From the NCBI RefSeq assembly GCF_000208745.1, contig NC_030854.1:28187624-28251623 (forward strand): a stretch of DNA of 64,000 nt. The letters are read 5' to 3'. The position numbers and the translations under genes were made by a program. Each line of letters opens with the position of its first letter. Positions within the stretch are counted from its first letter, which is position 1. The stretch is from Theobroma cacao (Eukaryota; Streptophyta; Magnoliopsida; Malvales; Malvaceae). Below the pieces are notes generated by a model. The model saw nothing but the letters and a program-made list of their open reading frames with translations, did not search any database and was not told the origin of the DNA. Below, piece after piece: positions 24,834-36,975 of the stretch.

Positions 24834-25853
24834 TTTTAGTCCTTAACTCTAACACCATTAAATTTTACAATTAAGTATGCTGACATGGTATTTTGATCAA
24901 GTTGATGTAACATTTCTTGTTAATGCGACATTAACTATATATGTGATGACATGATATGATCATGTTGACGTGGTGAAAATACTAATGTGGCATTTGTTGA
25001 TATGACAAAATACTAATATGGCAAAAGCTTATGGACAAAACCCCCAAATTGTAACCCAATACACTCTAACCCTAAATTAACACAGATTGACAACTAAAGA
25101 TAAATTGACTCCAAGATGACAATAACGATTAAGTCAAGCTAGCATATTGAAAAAGAGTGCAAAAGCCTTTGAACTCTAAATTTCAACTTGTGCCACTGAT
25201 GATCTTTTTTATTTTTTATTTTACCTTGGTGATGGACAGAAGAATAACATAAGGCAAATAGCATATGTGTTTTTTGAGACTCTTTTTTGGAGATAAGCAT
25301 ATGCTTTCTCATGTCGAAATTGGGACTAATTGTTTCTCAAATGTTAACCACAGTGAGCCAAATATAAATAGAAAGTATCCTTCTACCTGCAACACAAGTA
25401 CGAGGTAATTCTAATGCAAGGTTGTTCATCGAAGGCAGGATCTCTATGTGTAAACTGCTTAAGAGGATTTTAATTTGCTTCATTCATGTTCTAACTTTAA
25501 AAAAAAAAATGCACACACACATCCCTGTTAGGATTAATTTTTTTCTCTTAAACACATGAATGCATTCTTTCTCTTTTAATTTTTTTGTTAATTTGTGTTA
25601 ATTTAGGGTTAGGGTGTTTTGGGTTAAAATTTAGGGATTTTATCCATTAATATTTTTGTCACATCAACAGCTACCACATCAACATTTTTGTCATGTCAAC
25701 AAGCACAACGTTAACATGATCATACCATGTCATATATAACTAAAGCCACGTCAGCAAGAAATAACATGTCAACTTGATCCAAATGTCAAGTTAACATATT
25801 TAATCATGAAATTTAATGGTGTTAAAATTAAAGACCTAAATGAATCTCCTCAT
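24834..25853. mobile_element. Foldback-type element with ~250-bp inverted repeats
   Basis: The left arm (about 24834-25090) and right arm (about 25587-25853) are inverted copies with scattered mismatches. For example AACACCATTAAATTT on the left appears reverse-complemented near the right end, and CCCTAAATTAACACA on the inner left is matched inverted on the inner right. The spacer is about 500 bp with no coding content. The right arm abuts the gypsy remnant. No target duplication was found, so the outer ends may be truncated. Confidence 0.6.
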
Positions 25854-25859
25854 GTTGGA

Positions 25860-27545
25860 TCATATGAGATGGGTCGAGGTTGTTTTTACGGAGTACAGAT
25901 ACATGGAACACACTAGGTGAATGCTCGAAAGGTCTATGGTTAACACCAATCTGTAGATTATTGCGCCAACTCTCTTTAGGATCTCAAAGGGTCCAATATA
26001 TCTCAAGCTCAACTTATCATTCTTTCTAAATCTCATAATCCCTCAGTCAACAAAACTTTCAAGAACACATGATCACCAAGCTCGAACTCTAACTCTTTAC
26101 GTTTATGGTCGGCATATTACTTTTTTTTACTTTGAGCTACCAACATCCTATCTCGAATCATCTGTATCTTGTCAGTGGCTTTTTGAACCATTTTTGATCC
26201 AATGAGCTTTCGTTCATCGACCTTAAACCAAGCAATAAGTGATCTACACTTCTGTCCACATAAAGCCTCATAAAGTGTTATCTTTTATGCTTGTTTGATA
26301 ACTGTTATTGTAAGCAAATTCCATCAAAGGTAAATGTCGATCCCAAGTGACTCCAAAATCAACAACACAAGCCCGTAACATATCCTCCAAAGTTTGTATA
26401 ATCCTTTTAACCTGTCCATTTGTCTAAGTTAAGCTTAGTTCCCAAAACCTCCTAAAATTTACCCCAAAATTGGCGAGTGAACTGAATACCTCTATCAGAA
26501 ACTATGGTAACAAGAACTTTATGCAATCGCACAATCTCATCAATATACAATCTAGCGTACTGTGTCGTTCCATAAATGGTCCTTACCGATAAAAAATAAG
26601 CAAACTTAATCAATCTATCCATAATCACCCAAATGGAATCACATCCTTTACTCGAACAAGATAAACTTGTCACGAAATCCATTGAGATATGCTCTCACTT
26701 CCACTCAAGTACATGTAAACGCTATAGTAATCTTATAAGTCTTTGATGCTCTGCTTTAAACTATTAGCACACTAGGCATTTGGCCATAAACTCAACTACA
26801 TCTCTCTTTTAAGCTTTCCCACCAATATACCTCTCTCAAATCATGGTACATCTTGGTGGTTCCCGAATGTACAACATAAGCAAATAAATATGCCTCATCT
26901 CTACTTTCTCTCTTGAGACTATCTGTATTTTGCACATACACTCTCACCCCATAGCAGAGTAGACCATCGAAGTCTCTAACAAAATATTATCCCTTCCTCC
27001 CTTGGGAATCTTCTAAGGCCTTGGTCACCCACTCATCCTTATCTTGGGCTTCCTTGATGTGATCAAGTAGTATCGTCTTAGCTCAGGAATGCTTTAGTTA
27101 GACATCAATCTCATTAACCTCAAAGTTCAACCTCATCTCTTCAAGATCATGAATACCCCTCACTAAAGGTCTCTTATCAACTAATATGTGGACTAGACTC
27201 CCCATGGACTTTTGGCTCAAACATCTGTCACTACATTCACCTTATCAGGGTGATATAAAATAGTACAAAAATAGTCCTTAAGCAACTTCATCCATCAACG
27301 TTGCCTAAGGTTGAGATCTTTCTGCTCGAATATATACTCGAGACTTTTATGATCTGTTTATATTTCACATGTCTTTCCATATAAATAATGTCCCCAAATC
27401 TTAAACGCAAACACAATAGCAACCATCTCTAAGTCATTAGTAGAGTAATTTTGTTCATGCCTTTTTAACTATCTCGAGGCATAAGCTATGACCTTGTCGT
27501 GTTACATCAACACACACCTCAAGCCAAACTACTAGTTTGATCTTG
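25860..27545 (-). mobile_element. Degenerate Ty3/gypsy retrotransposon fragment (RNase H-integrase)
   Basis: Read on the - strand, the order is RNase H (about 27540-27290, with recognisable [21 protein letters not shown] and TDHKSLEYIF segments), then integrase core (about 26690-26450, containing DSIWVIMDRL and IVSDRG), then the integrase C-terminal region (about 26120-25870, with SLRYIGPFEIL). Stops and frameshifts break the frame throughout; the longest open piece is 26452-26682. Gag, protease, reverse transcriptase and both LTRs are absent. The 5' edge joins the duplicated P450 flank at about 27546. Inactive. Confidence 0.8.
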
Positions 27546-27547
27546 AC

Positions 27548-28700
27548 TCAATCAATCATCTTAAAGTTAAGAGAAAGATAATCGCCCAAACTATATATAT
27601 ATATATAATCTTAGATTTTGAAAATTTAGGGAAATGACGAATCCAAATGATTTTTCCTTTTGCAATATTAGGCACTTTAAATCTAGTGTGGCAGCCTATG
27701 AATTTGAATGAAGACGTTCTACTGCTGAATTAAAATAAATCTTGTCAATTCTAATTGCAGCTTTCACGTCTCTATTTACATCAAGAAAATTTTTAAAAGT
27801 TAAAAGAAAGCATCAGTCGATGTCAACACCTTTGTTTACATTTGATCTACTTTCCATTGCAGATTTGATTAAAATTTTAAGATATATAAGTACAATAATT
27901 AAGATAGGCTGAGAGGAAGAACTCACGAGATGGGGACCATTACAAGGCAAGAAAAGTGGTAGGAGAAATACAAGCATCACCCCAAATCTTTTATTATAAA
28001 TGTCTTGGTCAAAGTGATAATGTAAAATCTCTTGTATTCTTACATCTTAACTTTTCCAAGAATTACATTTCCTGAATTCGCCTTTTGAACGTTTGCCTTT
28101 TAGAGCAATAATATTATATTTTCCCATCATTCATCGCTTAGATCTAATGTAATTGTAATTTGATTGAGAGTAGATGAAAGAATTCTTGCATATGATAGTG
28201 CAGGGTTCCAACAAGAAGCAATACATAACTTTTTCTGGTTTCTAATATTAAATGTTGCAAGTTCATTCTGAGTTCGGAAAACCTTGTATAATCGAGTAAT
28301 TGATGAGATAGAAAAGGTTTATATTGTTTCTGGTTTCCATTCTCCACTTTGATTCACTGTACGTAAAGGAGTAACTGATAAAACTTGTTAACATATCCTA
28401 AATATCAGAAAATGTCATGTATGGTACATCTTAAGATCTATATTTTCCATGGGGATCCTTCCATGCTTCTGTGGAACAGTTCAAATCATTCACCAAGCAC
28501 TATTTAAATGGCAATTTCTTGACTTAATAGCATGTAAGTACATAGTTTTGTCATGAAACTGATGTGTCTCATAAACTTCGTGCTCCCCTTACCTTTCTGC
28601 TGCAAAACTATTTTGATAGATGAACACTGTTTTTGGCACTTATATAATAACCATCGTGAAACCATTTCTTGGAACTCAAATATTTTCTTTGCATTCAACC
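27548..28700. repeat. Duplicated 5' flank of P450 gene 5 with extra ~770-bp segment
   Basis: 27548-27785 matches 21730-21955, and 28555-28700 matches about 21990-22130. Between them lies about 770 bp (about 27785-28555) that is absent from the gene 5 copy. No gene or transposon signature was recognised in that extra segment. Confidence 0.6.
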
Positions 28701-30586
28701 ATGGTTGATTCACAAGACTACATCATTGTCTTCCTTATCTGACTAATAGCCATCATCTTTCTCCAAGCTATCCTCAGCAAAATACAAGGCAGAGCTCATT
28801 TTCCACCAGGCCCACGTGCTTTACCAATTATTGGACACATGCACCTCCTTGGCCCTATACCTCACCAAGCTCTCAAACCACTAAGAAACTTTGATTTACT
28901 TCTACATTGGATCAAAACCTTGTGTGCTTGTTTCCTCTCAAGAACTGGCAAAAGAAGTATTCATAAATCATGAAACTTTTATCCTAAACTAGCCAAAAAA
29001 GGCCAATCTTGATTACCTCACATATAGTACTGCTAATATGGCGACAGCACCATATGGACCCCTTTAGAAGTTCATGAAGAAACTTTGCATGTCTGAACTT
29101 CTGGGGACTTGAACATTAGACTAGCTTCTTCTAGTCAGACGTGAGGAGATGAAGCGATTTGTAAAAATAATACAAGAGAAAGCTGAGGCAGGAGAGGTTG
29201 TTGACATTGGACTAGAACTGATGAGGATGAAAAATAACATAATATCAAGAATGTTGCTGAGCGAGAGGTGTTCAGATAAAGAAAACGAAGCCAACGAAGT
29301 ACAGACGTTAGTGAAAGAGATGAATAGTCTTGGCTCAAAGTTTAATTTGTCAGATTCACTTTGGTTTTGTAAGAATTTAGACTTGCAAGGGTATAGGAAA
29401 AGGCTTAAGGATGTCCGGGACAAATATGACATTCTGATGGAGAAAATCATATTGGATCACAAAGAGGCAAGAAAGAAGAATGGAGCTAGAGGTAACAAAA
29501 TCAAAGATGTGCTTGATATTTTGATCGACATATCAGAGGATGAAAATGCTGAGATGAAATTGACCAGAGAAAACATAAAAGCCTTTGTTATGGTAATAAG
29601 TCTTTTATGCCTATGTGCAAAAACTTTTACATGAGCATACTTATACTAAGACACAATATATATATAAACAAGAATTAACACATGCATAATGTAGTTTGAT
29701 AATGAAATAGTTTCAATATTAACCATAAGACAAGAAACAAACTAATTGAAATGCTTAAATTTTTACCTTTTCGGCTGGCAAATTTCTGAACAAACAAAAA
29801 ACAGTTCAGAATTTTGTTAGTCAATGAAGGGAAGACAATTAAAAAATAAGAGATAAGAAGAACAATTAACGCAATCATATTTAGCATTATCTACTATTAA
29901 TAGTGGAGGATACAAGACTGACATGTGAGATATGAAATTTGTAGAACTTTTTTGGGGCTGGAATAGATACATCTGCCGTTACTATAGGGTGGGGTTTAGC
30001 AGAGTTAATTAACCATCCAAGTGTGATGGAGAAAGAATAGAAGGAGACTGACTCTGTGGTTAGAAAGAATAGAATATTGGAGGAATCTGACATAGAAAAT
30101 GTCCCATATCTGCAAGCAATAGTAAAGGAAACTCTAAGACTTCACCCTGCGGGTCCTTTAGTTGTGCGAGAGTCAAAAGAAGATTGTATCATTGGCGGTT
30201 ATCAGATTCCAGAAGGGACTAGGCTCTTTGTTAATTTGTGGGCTCTTAGCAAGGATCCAAAGCAATGGGAACGCCCCCTTGAGTTTGTACCAGAGCGATT
30301 TCTTTGTGAACCATGGAGGCAAGGAAAGAACCAGTTCTTGGATGTGAGGGGACAGCACTTCAGCCTTTTGCCATTTGGGAGTGGAAGAAGAAGCTGCCCT
30401 AGAGCTTCACTAGCACTACAAGTTATCCCAACAGTCTTTGGGATAATAATACAATGCTTTGATTGGAAGGTTGATGGAGTAAATGATACTGTTAATATGG
30501 AAGAAAAAGCTGGATTGACTCTTGTTAGAGCTCATCCATTGGTTTGTCACCCTGTGGCTAGGCCCTCTCCATTTCCATCAATTTGA
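28701..30586 (+). pseudogene. CYP93A-like P450 pseudogene (duplicate of gene 5)
   Basis: This is a full-length but dead copy of the gene at 22131, with the same two-exon layout (28701-29592 and 29945-30586). In-frame stops replace Trp, Arg and Gln codons of the parent-like copy at 28740-28742, 28990-28992, 29065-29067, 29110-29112 and 29122-29124, and another stands at 30038-30040 in exon 2. An 11-bp deletion at about 28870 shifts the frame; it lies at a duplicated CAAGCTCT and probably arose by slippage. The heme loop also carries Gly to Arg (SCPRAS). Open pieces remain (29149-29634, 30056-30586), but no functional P450 can be made. Most of the stops look like C-to-T or G-to-A transitions, as expected for methylated silent sequence. 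Confidence 0.93.
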
Positions 30587-31260
30587 GTATTCTGATGTCT
30601 GATGTTGTTTGTTGTCTCATTGTTGAAATGCTAGTTATTTTTCCACTACTAAGGATGAAGCACTCAGTACCTCGTGGCCCTGAAACCATTGGTGACGTAG
30701 CCTCAGGCATGCTTGTTTCATCTAAGTCTACTGCATAAATTGCATTATTAGTAGAATTATGGATGTAAGGCGTTGATTCTCAATAGTTATAGCTTCTGTC
30801 CATATTTTCTGTTCTCATAAATTGTATAATCTCTGATGACTAGGCAAATTGGCAGGGCCTGTGCCTCTGTTGTGGCTTTCTCTGGTGTTTAGTATTCCGG
30901 TAGGCTTGTTTCTGTTTGCTTCTTGGAAGTTTGGGTTTCCTAAATGACCCATTATCAATAAACTTGTGTATCTTATCAGTTTCATGTGTGTGTGTTTCTT
31001 CACGGTTTTTGGAGACCTTTTGGTTAATGAAGAAAGAAAAAGAAAAATACAATGAGAAAAACTTTTCTCAAACATTGAAAATTCATGCCCTGTCCCATTG
31101 AGATTTATGCTTTTTCACTTGTTGCTTTAAGACGCTAAATCAAGTTCCCTTGAAAAAGAAGGAAAGTTATAGAAGAAGTTAATTCCAACAAGAATTACAA
31201 ACTTCATCAGACCTAGGAATTTACAGAGAAAAAAGGCAGAGGAAACAGGACACTTGTTAA

Positions 31261-31589
31261 TCTATATCTCTAATATATATAAAAGTATATACATATTCAA
31301 ACAAATTTTGTTTGACGAAAGTAATTATATTTACTCATTATATTTTTAAATTAACATTTTAAATATTTTAATATTAATAAGATTCGTTTAATTTATAAAT
31401 ATATAAGAATTTTAATTGAATCAAATTATTTTCATTAAAAATATTTTTTATTGTAAATATAATATAAAATTTTAATTTATAGTGTAAGACTTTCGGTAAA
31501 AGTATTAAATAATTTATAAATTAATATATTAAAATTTTAATTATTTATAAATTAAAATATTAAAAATAGCAGCATTGATACACGACTAG
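31261..31589 (+). mobile_element. Possible non-autonomous Helitron
   Basis: A 329-bp AT-rich segment begins TCTATATCTC and ends GACTAG. It is flanked by A on the left and T on the right, as expected for Helitron insertion between A and T with TC and CTRR ends and no target duplication. A strong 3' hairpin is not evident, so the call is tentative. Confidence 0.3.
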
Positions 31590-32236
31590 TTTAATTGTTT
31601 TCTTATTTCGCAATCTCTCTTGGAAGAAGAACAAAAGTAAACAATGACACATTATTATAAGAAGGAGTTTAGAGAAATTAAAGTGAATTGTCTTTGGAAG
31701 GAAAAGACACCTTACTTTAAGGAATTCAGAATCAGTCACGCAAAAGCGATTGAAGAATTGTTTATTACCAATTGTGTCAGTTCCTGTTTAGCTTTTCATG
31801 ACAGTCCTGTTTAGACATTTGTGTCAAAAGGCTGGAACCAGCACCAGAGGGGCTGCTCAGGCTTCTCATCTCTGGTTTGCCCCAGCCGGCTTCTTGCAGA
31901 AACAACCAAATGAAGTTTAAAATAATTGAAACATGATGTAAGAATGGAATCTAATATCACGATCTAACAATGAAGACTGAATGGTAGCTTACGAACGCGT
32001 TAAAAGAAACCAAGAAAAAAGTTACCTATAATAATAAGATGGAAAAACTGTCATTAGGATCAAGGCTGATCCTCAACTTTTGACCTTGCCATTGACGGCG
32101 GACGGCCTCTGACCCAGTCACGGCTATCCTAAGCATCATACTAGATGGAAGCGGGCAAAGTGATCCCCAGAAAAATTCATATACAAGACGGATAAAAGCT
32201 TTCAGCAATTAGTGGAAGTCTAACATCCCAAGCGCT

Positions 32237-32243
32237 TATATAG
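32237..32243 (+). promoter_or_regulatory. TATA box of P450 gene 7
   Basis: TATATAG lies about 60 nt before the ATG at 32302. Confidence 0.55.
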
Positions 32244-32301
32244 ACACCTCTCTAAAAAACCTCAAGTCTTACTGTTAATTGATTTAGCAAGAGGTTCAAA
32301 G

Positions 32302-34487
32302 ATGGCTGATTTCCAACCCTACATCATACTTTTCCTCATTTGGCTAGTGTCCCTTATTTTGGTCAGAAGAATCTTCACCAAGAGCCGGACCACCTCACGT
32401 CTCCCACCAAGCCCAATGGCCCTTCCTATCATTGGGCACCTCCACCTCCTTGCACCAATACCTCACCAGGCTCTTCACAAACTTTCAACCAAATATGGAC
32501 CCTTAATGCATGTCCTGCTTGGCTCTGTCCCTTGTGTTGTGGCTTCCACCCCAGAAATGGCAAAAGAGTTCCTTAAAACTCACGAGTCGTCTTTCTCCAA
32601 CCGTCCAAAAACAGCTGCTGTTGACTACCTTACATATGGCTCAGCAGATTTCTCCTTTGCTCCCTACGGACCGTACTGGAAGTTCATGAAGAAAATTTGC
32701 ATGTCTGAACTACTTAGTGGTCGAATGCTAGACCAGTTTCTTCCGGTTAGACGCGAAGAACTAAGGCAGTTTTTGCAGTTCCTGATGAAAAAAGTAAATG
32801 CAAGTGAAAAGGTGGATGTTGGAGGAGAGCTTGTAAGGCTAACAAATAATATTGTATCAAGAATGACAATGAATCAAACATGTTCCAATGATGAAGATGA
32901 AGCCGAAGAAGTGAGGAAGTTGGTTCAAGCAATAGCTGAGCTCTCAGGGCAGTTTAATTTGTCAGATTTTATCTGGTTCTGTAAGAATTTGGATTTGCAA
33001 GGGATGAATAAAAAGCTCAAGGAGGTTCGTGATAAGTTTGATGCAATGATGGACAAAATAATAAGGGAGCATGAAGAAGCGAGGAAGAGAAAGGAGGATG
33101 GAGGTGATGCGGTGAAAGATCTACTTGATATTTTACTTGATATATCAGAAGATGAAAGCTCAGAGATGAGATTGACTAGAGAAAACATAAAGGCATTCAT
33201 CCTGGTAAAGTGTTCGAACATTCTCCTTTCTGTTTCTTACTCATAAAGCTACTTTCTAGTATTGAAAAACCTTGTTTTAGTAGTCTAGTTTTCTTCACTT
33301 CTTCCCTGAAAGATAAATCAGTTTCTAACTTGAAGCCTGAAAGTCTTTAGATAGAATATAATAATCATTTGAGCAAAATTAACGGGCTAAATCTACACAA
33401 AAGTACATAGAAATTAGTCCTGGTATTCAATTATGAAAGCTAACCATTCAAAATGCCGATGTTTTCACATTGACATCAAGGTTAGTTATGCCGGCAGCCA
33501 AACTGACTGTTAGGTAGATGTCATTTGAGCTCTTTATAGACTGTTCATTGCTCAATTTGTCAAATGTAGGTCTATAAAGCATTTAACAGGTAAATTAACA
33601 GAAATGCATAGCAAAGGTGTTCCCTCGAACCAGCATCGACTTTTTTCAGGCTTGAATACCCAGGAAAAGGTAAATTAGATGTGACTCAGAAATTAGGCTA
33701 GGATTTACACGCTGCGCACCAAATGCTTAAGTTTTTACTTGGATTATGGTTGGGTAAAAGTAATTTATTCTGAGTCAGTATAAATGAATGAAAATGATTT
33801 CAAACTAAAGTTCCACAAGCATTACTGATGCATGCTTTCTGAATTCCATAGGACATATTTGCAGCTGGAACCGACACATCTGCTGTTACTACAGAATGGG
33901 CGCTTGCTGAGCTTATCAATCATCCTAATATAATGGAGAAAGCAAGAGCAGAGATTGATATTGTTGTAGGAAGGAACAGAATAGTAGAAGAATCAGATAC
34001 CACCAATCTCCCCTACCTTCAAGCTATAGTAAAGGAAACACTAAGGCTTCACCCCACTGGCCCCATGATTGTGAGGGAGTCAAGTGAACACTGTACTGTT
34101 GGAGGTTATGACATTCCGGCAAAGACCCGACTCTTCGTTAATGTGTGGGCCATAGGTCGGGACCCTTATCACTGGGAGAATCCACTTGAATTTTGCCCAG
34201 AGAGGTTTGTCAGCATAGAGGAAAGTGGAAAAAGTCAACTGGATGTAAGGGGACAGCATTTTCATCTTTTGCCATTTGGGAGTGGAAGAAGATCATGCCC
34301 TGGAACATCACTAGCATTGCAAGTTGTTCAGACAAGTCTTGCTGCTATGATTCAATGCTTTGATTGGAAGGTTAATGGAGCAGATGGTACTGTTGACATG
34401 AAGGAAGGACCTGGACTGACCCTTCCACGGGCTCATCCCTTAATCTGTATCCCTGTACCTAGGCTAAATCCATTTCCCTCGTTCTGA
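32302..34487 (+). CDS. Cytochrome P450, CYP93A-like (gene 7)
   Basis: Exon 1 is 32302-33204 (301 codons, donor GTAAAG) and exon 2 is 33852-34487 (acceptor TCCATAG), with a 647-bp phase-0 intron; the protein is 512 aa. The anchor is at residues 6-22, followed by hinge [14 protein letters not shown]-helix AAGTDTS, K-helix KETLRL, PERF, and heme loop [12 protein letters not shown] with Cys at about 450. It retains the CYP93A features [33 protein letters not shown] and the [14 protein letters not shown] segment, and of all genes here it looks most like characterised CYP93A1. That enzyme is a pterocarpan 6a-hydroxylase in soybean; whether this plant makes such substrates is unknown. All motifs are intact and there is no sign of decay. 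Confidence 0.92.
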
Positions 34488-35867
34488 TCTATCAAATGGA
34501 AATCGAAACAAATCCAAACTGCAGCGTGCTTCCTTTGCACAGACAGGGAGAGATCGTACTAGAAAATGACAATACAACTTGTTCTTCTGACAATCGTGAT
34601 TTAATATACTATTTCTTAGTGAAAATAGTTTAAACTAGACAAGAGAGGATCATCTGATTAAAACCATTCAAGACTCAGTTCCTGCCATAGTTAACTTGGT
34701 ATGCAATTATATTGCACAATTGCAATGCTAGTATAACTAACCTGCCAACACTAACTAGTCTGTAGTTTGTTCTTAAATGCCACCTATTGTATGATCAAAA
34801 TTAAAGAATTAAGCAACCCTTTTGTTAGAGGTGAGCAATTGAACAGTTCGATTAGTTCGGTCAATTCGATTAATTATATCTAAAAATCAAATGTATCAAA
34901 TATTTTTAAAAACTGATCAAAATCGATTAAATATAGAAGATTGAATCAACCAAATATCGAATTAGCTCGATTTTGAATTCAAAGGACTAAAATTTTATCA
35001 TTTTTTTACAAACTATAATATTAAAATTTATAAACTTCATCTATAATTATAAAATATATAATATAATATTTGTTTTTTTACTCATATAATTATATCGTTT
35101 TAGATAAATCATCAAATTAACATTTAAGATTCAACATAATAAAATTAATATCCACAAAATAAAACCATCTAATACAAAACAATTAACCATTTCATATCAT
35201 CAACTTGAATCTCCTCCGTGACTTCGCTCTTTACATTCACTCACATAGATTACATAACAATTGAAAGAATACAAAAAATATAATTAGTATAAATTTTTTT
35301 AATAACAACGTAAAAAAAGATCAAAAATGAGAAATTATGTAAAAAGTTATAAAATTTAACATTTACTTCAATTGAAATGTGAAAAATGCATTTCTAACCT
35401 TTCACTAATCAGTTGTCAATTATGGAAATGGAATCAACCATCCCAATTTTTGACATCTCTAAAATGCGTAAACAAAATAAAAAATGTGTTAAGGTGGAGC
35501 TTGCTTAGAGAGTTTAGGATTAAGTTTTGAAGAAAGAAAGAGCAAAGGGTTGTGGGACGCGTGGTTAAAAATGGAAAAGTGAAAGAAAGAATAAGATGAG
35601 GGTACTAACTTAGCTGGTAGTAACCTGGTAATGAAAATATATATTTTATATAAACTTAAAAATAATATATATTATAAGATTTAGGATAAAATATCCTCAC
35701 CTTTTTAAGTTATCATCAAAATTACACAAAAATTCATTAATTTTCGAAATAGACACTCTACTCCAAGAGTGCAAACACCGTTAATAGAGATTATGAAATG
35801 ACGAAATACCCTCTTTTATTAATTTAAAAATTATTATTATATTTTTAAAAAATTAAAAAATAAGGAG

Positions 35868-36055
35868 CACCAATCTATGCTCTGCAGCTCCCCTAGAAAG
35901 GGGAGCACCGGCCAATGCTCCTAAGGGAGGAGAGCACCAATGCTCCTTTAAGGAGCCTCAAATCGAGCTCCCCAAGGGAGCACCAGTCAGGCTCTTCAAG
36001 GGAGCCCGATGCTTCTTTAAGGGAGATCTGATGCTCCCCAAATGGGAGTTTTTTT
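35868..36055. repeat. GC-rich hairpin-prone imperfect repeats
   Basis: Repeated variants of GGGAGCACC and its complement GGTGCTCCC, together with AAGGGAGC and GCTCCCC, give many short stem-loops. They lie in the interior of the MULE-related element. Confidence 0.6.
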
Positions 36056-36181
36056 TAATTGATAATAAAATTATATAATAGTAATTTTTAAAATTAATTA
36101 AGGGTAAAATTATTTTTTAATATTACCACATCATCAAACTTACAGAAACATTAATGGTTGATTACTGACTAGACTTACATG

Positions 36182-36975
36182 CAGGGCCGGCTTTTGGGTA
36201 AAGCCACCCAAGCAAGGGCTTTAGGCCCCCAATTCGGAGAGGCTTTATAATTTTATAATATAATTTATTATATTAAAAATATATACAAATTAAAAAATAT
36301 AAAAATAAAAATAATTGATAAAATTACTTGTTTTTTTACTTTCTTAATTATGTGTTTAGTAAATCTTAATTTTTTATCACTTTCTAATTTATAAAATATT
36401 ATATTATTTTTAATCAACTAACGGTCATATGTATTTAATCATCTCCAACAACTATTTTTTTCTCACTTATTTCTCATATTTCCAATCAACATATTTAATG
36501 ATTTCTAACAACTATTTTTTTTCCTATATATAAAACCAATTATTTCTTTTTCAATGTATAATATCTACTTTTGAATTCTTCGTTTCTCATTTTTACTTTC
36601 TTCTTTCTTCCTTTAACTTCAATTTTTCTCCAAAGAACACACAAAAAATTCGTTATTTATTATCTTCATAAAGTCGTGAACCTCATTGCGGTTTGCAATA
36701 AATATTCAATAGTTAGGTACTATTATTCTAATATTTACAAACTTTTTTATTTTAATTTTTAATTTATATTATATTATCTTTATTTTATGTGATAGTTGAT
36801 TTATTTGAATTAAAAATTTTGATTGTTGATTTTGTATTAACCATTTAAAAAATATAAAAATTTTGAATTTTAAAAAGCTAAAAAAATAAAAATTTAATAA
36901 TTTTTTTAATTTCATTAAAAGAAGGCCTCGTTGAATATTTCGCTTTAAGCCTTTGAACTTATTGGGCCGCCCCTA
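36182..36975. mobile_element. hAT-like non-autonomous transposon nested in the MULE-related element
   Basis: The 794-bp insert has ends CAGGGCCGGC and, reverse-complemented, TAGGGGCGGC (8 of 10 match). It is flanked by an 8-bp direct repeat with one mismatch, CTTACATG at 36174-36181 and CTTACGTG at 36976-36983. An 8-bp duplication and these ends are typical of the hAT superfamily. There is no transposase frame. Confidence 0.7.

Larger units (their letters stand above)
30587..32301. other. Intergenic region: duplicated 3' flank, then spacer
   Basis: 30587 to about 31105 duplicates the 3' flank of gene 5 (24047 to about 24575), including the AATAAA at 30957. A Helitron-like segment follows at 31261-31589. 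The rest, to the gene 7 promoter, shows nothing recognisable. Confidence 0.6.

Noticed and set aside
1643..34487. A multi-enzyme biosynthetic gene cluster
   Set aside because: Only P450s are present; no terpene synthase, glycosyltransferase, acyltransferase or other pathway enzyme lies among them, so tandem duplication explains the array.
16635..34487. Isoflavone or flavone synthase (CYP93C/CYP93B) identity
   Set aside because: The segment after the K-helix reads HP(S/G/T)GP-(F/L/M)(I/V)VRES as in CYP93A, so I keep CYP93A-like and assign no substrate.
34826..35461. A hAT-like MITE with TAGAGGTG and CATCTCTA ends
   Set aside because: The ends are suggestive but the flanking 8 bp do not match and internal repeats are weak, so it is noted only within the intergenic entry.
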